The notes under the pieces were generated by a model, which was given only the letters and a program-made list of their open reading frames with translations, was not told where the DNA came from and did not search any database. Shown piece after piece: positions 17,177 through 24,837 of a DNA stretch of 38,176 bases. The stretch is from positions 1 through 38,176 of the forward strand of contig QFNA01000027.1 of the NCBI GenBank assembly GCA_003248395.1, given 5' to 3'. The DNA is from Citromicrobium sp. (GTDB taxonomy: Bacteria > Pseudomonadota > Alphaproteobacteria > Sphingomonadales > Sphingomonadaceae). The first letter of the stretch is position 1, and each line of letters opens with the position of its first letter. The translations under genes and the position numbers were made by a program.

Positions 17177-17854
17177 ATGGAGGTGCAACCCCGATTCGAT
17201 GGTACGTGGGAGAGAAAATTGAACGCATTCGAATGCGATAGGCTGGAAAATCGCCGCACTGCGATCGTCGTCGCCGCGCGTGCCTTGTTTCTGGAACAGG
17301 GCTACGAACGCACGACTCTGGGGCATGTGGTGGAGCGCGCCGGTGGTTCGCTCGCCACGGTCTACAAGCTCTTCGGCAATAAGGACGGTTTACTGCGTGC
17401 CGTCGTTTTCGAGAATGCCGCTTCGGGCGAAACCCTGATCCGTGATGCGGCCTCGGCCGGTCTCACACCTGCGGCCACGCTGCATCGCATTGCCCACGAA
17501 CTGCGCGACCATTTCCTTGCGCCCGATATCGTCGCTTTGATGCGGATGGTCATTGCGCGGAGCGTCAATGACGTGGACGTGGCGCGATCATTCTACGAAC
17601 GAACGTCGGCCACGACTCAGTGTGCCATGAGCGATGTGTTCAGCGCCTTGCAACGCGATGCACTGATGCCGCCATCGGACGTGGACGTCCTCACCGACGC
17701 CTTTCTCGGTTTGATCCTGAGCGATGCGTTGCGAGACGCCATTAGCCATGGCGCGGCAGAACCACTCAGCGGCAGCCAATTCGATGCCAGGACGGAACTG
17801 TTCCTGCGCGGAGCGGGGATCGCGACTGAATCCGGCGAGTTGATCACGGCTTAG
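17177..17854 (+). CDS. TetR family transcriptional repressor of the adjacent efflux operon
   Basis: The protein (225 aa from ATG 17177) has an N-terminal helix-turn-helix domain (RTAIVVAARALFLEQGYERT, then TLGHVVERAGGSLATVYKLF) and a helical ligand-binding domain of about 150 residues with a Tn-type C-terminal region (AREFYxxxxx-like ARSFYERTSATTQ). It is divergent from the RND operon and has a perfect dyad in the shared promoter, so it most likely represses the pump until an efflux substrate binds. The ATG touches the operator and has no Shine-Dalgarno. An in-frame TTG at 17219 is preceded by GGGAGAG at good spacing and could be the true start, giving 211 aa. Confidence 0.88.
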   Translation: MEVQPRFDGTWERKLNAFECDRLENRRTAIVVAARALFLEQGYERTTLGHVVERAGGSLATVYKLFGNKDGLLRAVVFENAASGETLIRDAASAGLTPAATLHRIAHELRDHFLAPDIVALMRMVIARSVNDVDVARSFYERTSATTQCAMSDVFSALQRDALMPPSDVDVLTDAFLGLILSDALRDAISHGAAEPLSGSQFDARTELFLRGAGIATESGELITA

Positions 17855-17895
17855 GAACCCATTGTCGCTCCAGAGCTTCCATTAATCAGAGAGAA

Positions 17896-18651
17896 ATGTC
17901 CGATTCGATTGCGCGCAGTTGCGGCGCATCCTGGCCTCATGTTCCCGGTCCCGGATCACAGGAAATTTCGCTCGCGAGCCTGCGCCGGTCCCGCGCGGCA
18001 TGTCACTTTTGGAGATGGATCCTGTCAAAGCAAAATTCTCTCAACGTCTCGCGCCGGGGGGTCTTGGCTGGCGGAATGGCGACCGCTGCAGTACCCCACG
18101 CGACTCTGGCGCAAACACCATCCAAAAGTTCGAACGTGACGAAGCAATTGGCGCGGGTGCGGCTGGTAGTAAATGGCCAGTCGCGCGAACTGGCGGTCGA
18201 TACGCGCGTGACCCTGCTCGACGCATTGCGCGAGCATCTGAAACTGACCGGCACGAAAAAGGGTTGCGATCACGGGCAATGCGGCGCGTGCACGGTGATC
18301 GTCGAGGGGCGGAGGATCAACTCCTGCCTCAGCTTGGCTGTCATGCATGATGGCGACGAAATTACCACGATCGAAGGGCTCGGCACTCCGCAGAACATGC
18401 ATCCCATGCAAGCGGCCTTCGTCGAACATGATGGCTATCAATGCGGCTATTGCACGCCCGGCCAGATCTGTTCCGCCGTATCCGTGCTGAAGGAAATCAG
18501 CGAAGGCATTCCCAGCCATGTCACCGGCGATCTGACTGGCGGCATGACCGCAACACCGGAAGAAATGCGCGAACGGATGAGCGGCAATCTGTGCCGCTGC
18601 GGTGCCTATTCCAACATTGCCAAGGCGATGAGCGAGGTGGCCGAGGGATGA
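17896..18651 (+). CDS. paoA: Molybdenum aldehyde oxidoreductase 2Fe-2S subunit (PaoA/YagT-like), Tat-exported
   Basis: The electron-transfer subunit carries two 2Fe-2S clusters: a plant-ferredoxin-type one (C124, C129, C132, C144; GCDHGQCGACT) and an alpha-helical one (C183, C186, C233, C235; QCGYCTPGQ and NLCRCGAY). It resembles E. coli PaoA throughout. A twin-arginine signal (NVSRRGVLAGG, Arg53-Arg54, then LAQ) sends the folded enzyme to the periplasm. The start is uncertain: the only in-frame ATG (17896) adds about 42 residues that do not look like a signal region. A CTG at 18022, with GGAG seven bases upstream, would give the neat N-terminus MSKQNSLNVSRRGV. The stop overlaps the next start (ATGA). 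Confidence 0.9.
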   Translation: MSDSIARSCGASWPHVPGPGSQEISLASLRRSRAACHFWRWILSKQNSLNVSRRGVLAGGMATAAVPHATLAQTPSKSSNVTKQLARVRLVVNGQSRELAVDTRVTLLDALREHLKLTGTKKGCDHGQCGACTVIVEGRRINSCLSLAVMHDGDEITTIEGLGTPQNMHPMQAAFVEHDGYQCGYCTPGQICSAVSVLKEISEGIPSHVTGDLTGGMTATPEEMRERMSGNLCRCGAYSNIAKAMSEVAEG

Positions 18652-19541
18652 GAAGCTTTACTTACGAACGCGCCCCGGGTGGGACCAATCTACTCGACCT
18701 GATGAAACTCGAAATCGAGCGACCGGCCCATCTGGTCGACCTGCAGGATACCGGTCTCGACCGGATCGAGGGCACCGAAGACGGCGGCTTGCGGATCGGC
18801 GCACTGGTCACAAATACCGACCTCTCCGCCAACGAGATCGTGCGCCGCGATTATGCGGTGCTGACCCGCGCCATCCAGGCCGGGGCCAGCGGGCAATTGC
18901 GCAACAAGGCGACAACCGGCGGCAATTTGCTGCAGCGGACGCGTTGCCCCTATTTCTACGACACCGAACTGCCGTGCAACAAGCGCCAGCCCGGGTCCGG
19001 CTGCGGTGCGCAGGACGGGTTCTCGCGCCAGCTCGGCGTCGTCGGGACATCCAGTGCGTGCATCGCCACCAATCCCGGCGACATGGCCGTGGGACTGCGC
19101 GTGCTCGACGCGGTGGTCGAAACGATCAGGCCCGACGGGGAAACACGCTCGATCCCGATTGCGGATTTCCATCGCCTGTGGGGCGACACGCCGCATATCG
19201 AAAACGCTCTTGAGCCGGGCGAGCTCATCACCGCCGTGACCCTGCCCGCGCCGCCGGCCGGACAGCACTTCTATCACAAGGTGCGCGATCGGTCCTCCTA
19301 CGCTTTTGCGCTGGTGTCGGTCGCGCTGGTGTTGCAGGCCGACGGCACTGGACGCGTGGCGTTTGGCGGCGTCGCGCCCAAGCCTTGGCGGGTCGCAGCC
19401 GCCGATGCCGCGCTTCCCAATGGCGCGTCCGCGGTGATCGAACGCGCCTTCGCCGAGGCCCGACCGACGCAGGGCAACGCCTTCAAAATTACCCTGGCCG
19501 AACGCACGCTCGCCGGCCTGCTGGCAGAAGCGAGGAGCTAA
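18648..19541 (+). CDS. paoB: Aldehyde oxidoreductase FAD-binding subunit (PaoB/YagS-like)
   Basis: The 297-aa subunit binds FAD through its N-terminal domain (about 1-190) and has a CO-dehydrogenase-flavoprotein C-terminal domain. As in E. coli PaoB it has an inserted loop with four cysteines (C100, C110, C119, C138; TRCPYFYDTELPCNKRQPGS and SSACIATNPGDMA) that holds an extra 4Fe-4S cluster, a hallmark of this subgroup. The ATG at 18648 overlaps the paoA stop by 4 bp. The protein has no signal peptide and is presumably exported with the Tat-bearing subunit. Confidence 0.93.
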   Translation: MRSFTYERAPGGTNLLDLMKLEIERPAHLVDLQDTGLDRIEGTEDGGLRIGALVTNTDLSANEIVRRDYAVLTRAIQAGASGQLRNKATTGGNLLQRTRCPYFYDTELPCNKRQPGSGCGAQDGFSRQLGVVGTSSACIATNPGDMAVGLRVLDAVVETIRPDGETRSIPIADFHRLWGDTPHIENALEPGELITAVTLPAPPAGQHFYHKVRDRSSYAFALVSVALVLQADGTGRVAFGGVAPKPWRVAAADAALPNGASAVIERAFAEARPTQGNAFKITLAERTLAGLLAEARS

Positions 19542-19544
19542 GCC

Positions 19545-21740
19545 ATGGAATTCAACGCACCAGCAGGCGACAATTTGTTCGACGACGCCAGGATCGTCGG
19601 CAAGCCTACGTCGCGGATCGACGGCCCGCTCAAGACGACCGGGACGGCGCCCTATGCCTATGAACGCCACGATGTGGCGGCGAACCAGGCCTACGGTTTC
19701 ATCCTCGGCGCTGGCATTGCCAAGGGCCGGATAACCAGCATGGATGTATCGGCGGCGCGCAATGCGCCCGGCGTCCTGGCCGTCGTCAGCGCGGCCGAAA
19801 CCGAACCGCTGGCCAAGAGCGATTTCAACAATGTGCCCCTCTTTGGCGGGCGCGACATCGTGCATTATCATCAGGCGATTGCGATCGTCGTCGCCGAAAC
19901 GTTCGAGGAAGCCCGCGCCGGTGCAGGACTGATCAAGGTCGATTATGCGAGGCAGGACGGCGCATTCGAGCTTGGATCCAACATTGTCGACGCTCCTGTT
20001 GCGAAAGGCCAGGACCGCAAGCCCGACGACAAGCGAACTGGAGACTTCGATACGGCCTTTGCCAATGCGCCCGTCAAGATTGACAGGACGTATGACACGG
20101 CAAATGAATCGCATTCGATGATGGAGCCACATGCGACGATCGCGGCGTGGGATGGCGATCGCCTGAATCTCTGGACTTCGAACCAGATGATCCAGTGGGC
20201 CAAGGACGGTATGGCCAAGATATTGGGCATGGAGGCGGAAAAGATTCGCGTCGATTCTCCGTATGTCGGCGGCGGGTTCGGGGGCAAGCTGTTCATCCGT
20301 GCCGATTCCGTGCTCGCCGCGCTGGGTGCGAAGGCGGCGCGCAGGCCGGTGAAAGTCGCGTTGCAACGGCCCCTGATGCCGAACAACACCACGCACCGCG
20401 CCGCAACCATCCAGCGCGTGCGCCTCGGCGCAGACCGAGATGGAAAGCTGACGGCGGTCGGGCACGAAAGCATTTCGGGCAACCAGAACGGCACCGATGG
20501 CGAAAACGGCGTGATGCAGACTCGCCAGCTCTATGCCGGCGCAAATCGCCTGACCACGCAGTACATTGCCACACTCGACCTGCCCGAAGGCAACGCCATG
20601 CGCGCGCCGGGGGAGGCGCCGGGGCACATGGCGCTGGAGGTGGCTATGGACGAGTTGGCAGAGGAACTGGGCATGGACCCGGTCGAACTGCGTATCGTCA
20701 ACGACACGCAGGTTCTGCCCGACGATCCGGAAACCAAATTCTCCGACCGCAATCTGATCCGCTGTCTGCGCGAAGGAGCGGAGCGTTTCGGCTGGTCCAA
20801 GCGGAATGCCCAGCCGAGTCAGGATCGTGAGGGTCGCTGGCTGAAGGGTCTGGGCATGGCTGCCGCCTATCGTGGCGGGCCGACCGAGAAATCCGGCGCA
20901 CGCGTGCATTTGTCCCGCGGTCGCATCATTGTCGAAACCGATATGACCGATATCGGCACGGGCAGTTACACGATCATCGCGCAGACCGCCGCCGAAGTGA
21001 TGGGCGTGCCGCTGGGTGCCGTCACCGTAAGGCTCGGCGATTCCCGTTATCCTGTTTCATCGGGTTCGGGCGGACAATGGGGCGCAGCAAGCTCTACCGC
21101 CGGGGTCTATGCGGCCTGCATGAAGCTGCGCGAAGCTATTGGCGAGAAACTCGGCTTCGATGCCGCTTCGGCCCGGTTCGAAGACGGGCGCATCACTGCG
21201 AGCGGCAAAAGCTTCGCACTGGCCGATGCGGGACAATTGAGCGCCGAAGACGACATCAGTTTCGGCGATTTCAAGTCCGGATACTCGGTCGGCACATTCG
21301 CGGCGCATTTCTGCGAAGTGCATGTCGATGCCTTTACGGGTCAGAGCCAGGTCAAGCGGATGTTGTCGGTCTGCGATGCCGGGCGGATCATCAACCCCGT
21401 CTCGGCGCGCAGCCAGGTGATCGGCGGTGCCGTCATGGGCGTGGGCGCTGCGTTCATGGAAGAACTTGCAGTCGACAAGCGGTTTGGCATGTTCATCAAC
21501 CATGACCTCGCCGGTTACGAAGTTCCGGTGCACGCCGACATCGAAGAGCAGGAAGTTGTGTTCCTCGACACTCTCGATCCCGTCATATCGCCGATGAAGG
21601 CCAAGGGGGTCGGCGAACTCGGTATTTGCGGCACCGGCGCGGCAGTGGCCAACGCGTTTTACAACGCGACCGGCGTGCGCGTGCGCGAATATCCGATAAC
21701 GCTCGATAAGTATCTGGATCGCTTGCCGGCACTTGCATGA
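19545..21740 (+). CDS. paoC: Aldehyde oxidoreductase molybdenum-binding subunit (PaoC/YagR-like)
   Basis: This 731-aa catalytic subunit of the xanthine oxidase family matches E. coli PaoC (732 aa) in length. SRIDGPLKTTGTAPYAYE opens the first domain, GGGFGGKLF and MRAPGEAPGHMALE are cofactor-contact motifs, and GSGGQWGAASST follows. The base that activates the Mo-bound water is E691 in KGVGELGICGTG. The family oxidises aldehydes, especially aromatic ones, and uses molybdopterin cytosine dinucleotide in E. coli. It starts 3 bp after paoB and overlaps xdhC by 4 bp. Aldehydes are the likely substrates; the exact one is unknown. Confidence 0.94.
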   Translation: MEFNAPAGDNLFDDARIVGKPTSRIDGPLKTTGTAPYAYERHDVAANQAYGFILGAGIAKGRITSMDVSAARNAPGVLAVVSAAETEPLAKSDFNNVPLFGGRDIVHYHQAIAIVVAETFEEARAGAGLIKVDYARQDGAFELGSNIVDAPVAKGQDRKPDDKRTGDFDTAFANAPVKIDRTYDTANESHSMMEPHATIAAWDGDRLNLWTSNQMIQWAKDGMAKILGMEAEKIRVDSPYVGGGFGGKLFIRADSVLAALGAKAARRPVKVALQRPLMPNNTTHRAATIQRVRLGADRDGKLTAVGHESISGNQNGTDGENGVMQTRQLYAGANRLTTQYIATLDLPEGNAMRAPGEAPGHMALEVAMDELAEELGMDPVELRIVNDTQVLPDDPETKFSDRNLIRCLREGAERFGWSKRNAQPSQDREGRWLKGLGMAAAYRGGPTEKSGARVHLSRGRIIVETDMTDIGTGSYTIIAQTAAEVMGVPLGAVTVRLGDSRYPVSSGSGGQWGAASSTAGVYAACMKLREAIGEKLGFDAASARFEDGRITASGKSFALADAGQLSAEDDISFGDFKSGYSVGTFAAHFCEVHVDAFTGQSQVKRMLSVCDAGRIINPVSARSQVIGGAVMGVGAAFMEELAVDKRFGMFINHDLAGYEVPVHADIEEQEVVFLDTLDPVISPMKAKGVGELGICGTGAAVANAFYNATGVRVREYPITLDKYLDRLPALA

Positions 21741-22588
21741 CGGGCGATTTCGGCAACGACCATGCAGCGTTGAAAGCAGCTTGCGTGCCGGGCACCGCGC
21801 TTTGCACCATTGTCGGTATCGAAGGCAGTTATTCGCGCAGGCTCGGCGCCCAGCTGGCGGTCGGCAGAGATGGCAGATTCGCGGGAAGTCTGGCCGATGG
21901 CTGCCTCGAGCACCAGCTGGCGAGCGACGTGCGCGACCTGCGCGCACCGGAAACCCGCCGCTACGGCCAGGGATCGAAGACCATCGATTTTCGGCTGCCG
22001 TGTGGAAGCGGTCTCGACATTCTGCTCGATCCCACGCCGGATAGCGACGCCTGCCAGACCGCAGTCGCGGCTTTGGAAAGCCGGGCAGAGGTATCCATTC
22101 CGTTGCCTGATCTCGCAAGACTCAGTCGCAGAGCCTATCTGCCCTCCCCCGCGCTCAGGATTTTCGGAGAAGGTCCGGAGCTATCGGCTCTGGAGTCGAT
22201 CGCGAAGGCGGCAGGTTTCGACGTCCAGTCCTTTGGCAAGGACAGCATCGGGCCGGACCGCAACCCCATCACGGATATGGCCGATCGTTGGACTGCAAAT
22301 ATCCTGCTGTTTCACGATCACGAATGGGAAGATGCCATCCTCAGCCACGCGCTCGACAGCGCCTCGTTTTTCATCGGCGCACAGGGTGGATCGAATGCGA
22401 GAAAGCAGCGCGTGGAGAAGCTGAAATCCGTCGGCATTCCAACATCGCAGATCGATCGGATACGCAGTCCGGTCGGCGCAATAGCCTCGAACCGCACGCC
22501 GCAAAGCCTAGCGCTTTCCATCCTCGCGGAAGTTGCGGCCGATTACGAGAACCTGCTCGACGAAGCCATTTGCGCCTTCGCAGCATAG
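21737..22588 (+). CDS. XdhC-family molybdenum cofactor insertion chaperone (PaoD-like)
   Basis: The 283-aa protein has an N-terminal XdhC/CoxI domain (GTALCTIVGIEGSYSRRLGAQ, GSLADGCLE) and a C-terminal Rossmann-like XdhC_C domain (about 135-250, ending in HALDSASFFIGAQGGSNARK and PVGAIASNRTPQSLALSILAE). The family binds the sulfurated molybdenum cofactor and loads it into xanthine-oxidase-type enzymes. ATGA overlap with paoC shows it is the fourth gene of the operon. Its last 46 bp overlap the convergent MocA-like gene. Confidence 0.92.
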   Translation: MTGDFGNDHAALKAACVPGTALCTIVGIEGSYSRRLGAQLAVGRDGRFAGSLADGCLEHQLASDVRDLRAPETRRYGQGSKTIDFRLPCGSGLDILLDPTPDSDACQTAVAALESRAEVSIPLPDLARLSRRAYLPSPALRIFGEGPELSALESIAKAAGFDVQSFGKDSIGPDRNPITDMADRWTANILLFHDHEWEDAILSHALDSASFFIGAQGGSNARKQRVEKLKSVGIPTSQIDRIRSPVGAIASNRTPQSLALSILAEVAADYENLLDEAICAFAA

Positions 22589-23151
22589 ACTCGTGCACGC
22601 GCGAGATCTTCGGGCGTGTCGATGTCCATCACATGCCAATCGGCAGCAGGCTCTACGACAGCGGCCCCCAAAGCCAGCAATTGCGCACGCGCACCCCGGT
22701 CGTCCGAGAGATTTTCCAGCCGCGCAAGATCAGCCGCCCTGAAACACGCTGGCACGCCCGGCCTGCCGCCATACGCCGTCGCTGCGGCTTGCCGCGCTGA
22801 TGCGCAGGTGTCGACAAGACGGGCGAGATGGGAAGATGTCACGAAAGGCATATCGCCCAGAACGACGAGCACCCGGTCGGGTGCGTATGTTTTTGCTCGA
22901 GTCAGTCCCAGTTTCAGAGAGCGCGACTGGGACGGTGCCTCATCACCGACATCGCAGATCTCATAGCCTGTCAGAAGGTTCGCGACCGCTGGCGAGCCGG
23001 TGACAGCAATCCGGGCCGTGGCGGATACCGATGCAAGAGTTTGCGCCGTCCAGGAAATGACCGGCTTACCGGCAAGGTCAGCCAAAAGCTTCTCGCCGCT
23101 TCCGAAACGATGGGATTGCCCTGCGGCCAGAAGAAGTATGACGGTCGAAAT
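22543..23151 (-). CDS. mocA: Molybdenum cofactor cytidylyltransferase-like (MocA/MobA family)
   Basis: The frame encodes a nucleotidyltransferase: STVILLLAAGQSHRFGSGEK (the LAAGxSxRFGxxK nucleotide loop), VLVVLGDMPFV (metal Asp), YGGRPGVPACF, and DDRGARAQLL near the end. Pao-type enzymes use the CTP-derived cofactor, so MocA activity fits better than MobA. The start is a puzzle: the signature sits between a TAA at 23158-23160 and the first usual start codon (TTG 23085, which would delete the nucleotide loop). The only plausible start is ATT at 23151, giving 202 aa. A sequencing error of ATG is possible. No Shine-Dalgarno is visible. It lies 47 bp past the secreted-protein gene on the same strand. 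Confidence 0.78.
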   Translation of the reverse strand: MSTVILLLAAGQSHRFGSGEKLLADLAGKPVISWTAQTLASVSATARIAVTGSPAVANLLTGYEICDVGDEAPSQSRSLKLGLTRAKTYAPDRVLVVLGDMPFVTSSHLARLVDTCASARQAAATAYGGRPGVPACFRAADLARLENLSDDRGARAQLLALGAAVVEPAADWHVMDIDTPEDLARARVYAAKAQMASSSRFS

Positions 23152-23198
23152 GGTCGATTAGGCGATTTGTCGACAACTCGTGAGGAATGTTGACGCGC

Positions 23199-23600
23199 TC
23201 ACCTGTCAGGGTCGGAATAATCGATCCGGCTTCGGCCTTCTGCACGCTGGATCGAATCCGTAGCGTTGGCATTCTCGCTACCCACTCGCCCGATCCTGCT
23301 CTGGATACGATTGTTGATCCGCGAATCGACCCGGTTCCTGATGCGGCCATCAACGCGCGCATCCGGATTATACAACCTCGGATCGATCACGTCCGCGACC
23401 AGTTCCTGCTGGTCTTCGAGCGATTCTTCGTCTTCGGACCAGACGAAGTCGGTCTGCGGCTGGGTCACCGAATAGCGATTTGTCCTCTGATCTCCTGCGT
23501 CAGCAGGAGATTGCTGCGACTGGGCGACAGCAGCGCTGCCCCAGGCAAGAGCGACGATTGCGGAGAAAACAGCGGGCAAAAAGGATCTGGCGAATGTCAT
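23199..23600 (-). CDS. Secreted basic/acidic repeat protein, unknown function
   Basis: The 133-aa protein has a clear signal peptide (MTFARSFLPAVFSAIVALAW, cleavage near AVA-QSQ at about residue 26). The mature part has an acidic patch (WSEDEESLEDQQELV) and then an arginine-spaced stretch of RI/RV repeats (GRIRNRVDSRINNRIQSRI). No family is recognised. ATG 23600 has AGGA upstream and gives the signal peptide; the open frame extends to 23795 but would overlap the previous gene. It follows the TPR-like gene after 10 bp and is the last gene of the polysaccharide-export run, so a role at the cell envelope is inferred from context only. Confidence 0.7.
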   Translation of the reverse strand: MTFARSFLPAVFSAIVALAWGSAAVAQSQQSPADAGDQRTNRYSVTQPQTDFVWSEDEESLEDQQELVADVIDPRLYNPDARVDGRIRNRVDSRINNRIQSRIGRVGSENANATDSIQRAEGRSRIDYSDPDR

Positions 23601-23610
23601 TGCGTCATTC

Positions 23611-24837
23611 CTATTGACGAACCAGCTCAGCGAAAGAGACCCTGCCGAAGACTCCCGAGATCGCGTCCGAAGGCCGGACCACCAAAGCAAGCGCCTGGTT
23701 GACGCAGCCGGAATCGACGGTGAAGGAGCCGCGAACCACCTGCTCGCCCTGCTGGTTATCCATTTCGATCCGACCCAGTTCGCGGCCATCGGCACAGGTC
23801 AGCGTCCAGTAGGGCTTTGCCGATTCCACGCCGTCCAGGTCGGAAACGCGCGCGACGACTTCATACGTTCCGGGCAAGAGCATCTGGCTTTGCGCCAGCA
23901 CGCGACCGCCCGATCCGGGCGACGCCGAAAATTCGACCAGACCGCCCTCGCCGGCCCGCTGGATTGTCGCGAATACACCGGTAGAATCGAATGTCCGCCA
24001 GTCGAAAATACTCGGCTGCTGAACCAGTGCCGAAAACGAGGAGTCACGCGATTGTGTGCGGCTAGCGTCGGTCCTGAACGTGGCATAGTAGTTCCACGCT
24101 GCGTCGAAACCCTCGGCGGTGGACAGCGCATTCACCAGCGCGGTCCGATGGACGTCCTCGACTTCGTATCCGGCCTTATCCAGCCCTGCAAAGAAACTTG
24201 CCGCTGCGCGAGGTTCGAAATTCCCTCGACCGGTGAATGTGACGAAGGATTCGCCCCACATCGGTTCGGCTGCGACCATCTTGACCACGCGCGACCGGAT
24301 CTTCGGCTCCGCCAGAGCCGCAGCGAGAGTTGGGAAAAGCACCTCGGTGGCGCGCGATGACGTGCGCAGGGCCGTATCATAGCGCCCGAGAGCGGTGTCG
24401 ATGTCGCCCCGATTGACGGCTTCTTCGATAGCCCAGATGTGCGCCTGCAATTCACGTCGGGATAGCCTCCTCGACTGCTCGAACAGCGCATTCACCTTCG
24501 CAGCGTCACCCTTGGTCTGCGCTTCGAGGGCCAGGACCGTGAAAGCTTCGACAGCGGTCGCATCCTGAATGATCGCTTCGCGCGCGATCCTAGCCGCGTC
24601 CGACTTAGACTGGTTGGCGAGAGACATTTCGAGGCTGTGCTCGGCGAGTTGGCTGGTCACCTTGCCATCCCATGGCGCCAGAGCGTGAGCCCGCACCGGG
24701 TCCCTCTTTACGACGACATTCGCCATCGTATCCGACACGCTGAAGTATGCCGCACCGACTGTGACTGCAGCAAGCGCGATGCGAACGGCCCACTGCGCAG
24801 GCCGTCGCTTCGTCAGATGCGCAAAAGCGTCGCTCAA
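23611..24837 (-). CDS. Membrane-anchored TPR-like protein of the polysaccharide export operon
   Basis: This 408-aa protein has a short basic cytoplasmic N-terminus (HLTKRRPAQW), one membrane span (about 17-38) and a periplasmic region. The first 200 residues are alanine-rich helices resembling tetratricopeptide repeats (ARIAREAIIQDATAVEAFTV, KGDAAKVNALFEQSRRLS, RGDIDTALGRYDTALR). The last 130 look like a beta-sandwich (SIFDWRTFDSTGVFATIQ, LPGTYEVVARVSDLDG, paired Cys). No enzyme motif is visible. Its ATG overlaps the kinase stop by 4 bp, so it is coupled to Wzc and may be an assembly partner of the export machine. I do not recognise a named family. Confidence 0.75.
   Translation of the reverse strand: MSDAFAHLTKRRPAQWAVRIALAAVTVGAAYFSVSDTMANVVVKRDPVRAHALAPWDGKVTSQLAEHSLEMSLANQSKSDAARIAREAIIQDATAVEAFTVLALEAQTKGDAAKVNALFEQSRRLSRRELQAHIWAIEEAVNRGDIDTALGRYDTALRTSSRATEVLFPTLAAALAEPKIRSRVVKMVAAEPMWGESFVTFTGRGNFEPRAAASFFAGLDKAGYEVEDVHRTALVNALSTAEGFDAAWNYYATFRTDASRTQSRDSSFSALVQQPSIFDWRTFDSTGVFATIQRAGEGGLVEFSASPGSGGRVLAQSQMLLPGTYEVVARVSDLDGVESAKPYWTLTCADGRELGRIEMDNQQGEQVVRGSFTVDSGCVNQALALVVRPSDAISGVFGRVSFAELVRQ

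Noticed and set aside
15618..17222. 534-codon plus-strand frame opposite the efflux adaptor
   Set aside because: The adaptor on the other strand has a lipobox and all family segments; this frame has none and would run through the TetR operator.
18690..20909. 739-codon open frame antisense to paoB and paoC
   Set aside because: It mirrors strongly coding plus-strand genes with all family motifs. Long antisense frames are expected from the GC-biased third positions, and the translation shows no domain or signal.
23078..23362. 94-codon minus-strand frame bridging the secreted protein and mocA
   Set aside because: It is out of frame with both neighbours, each of which has coherent features (signal peptide; nucleotide loop), and has no motif of its own.
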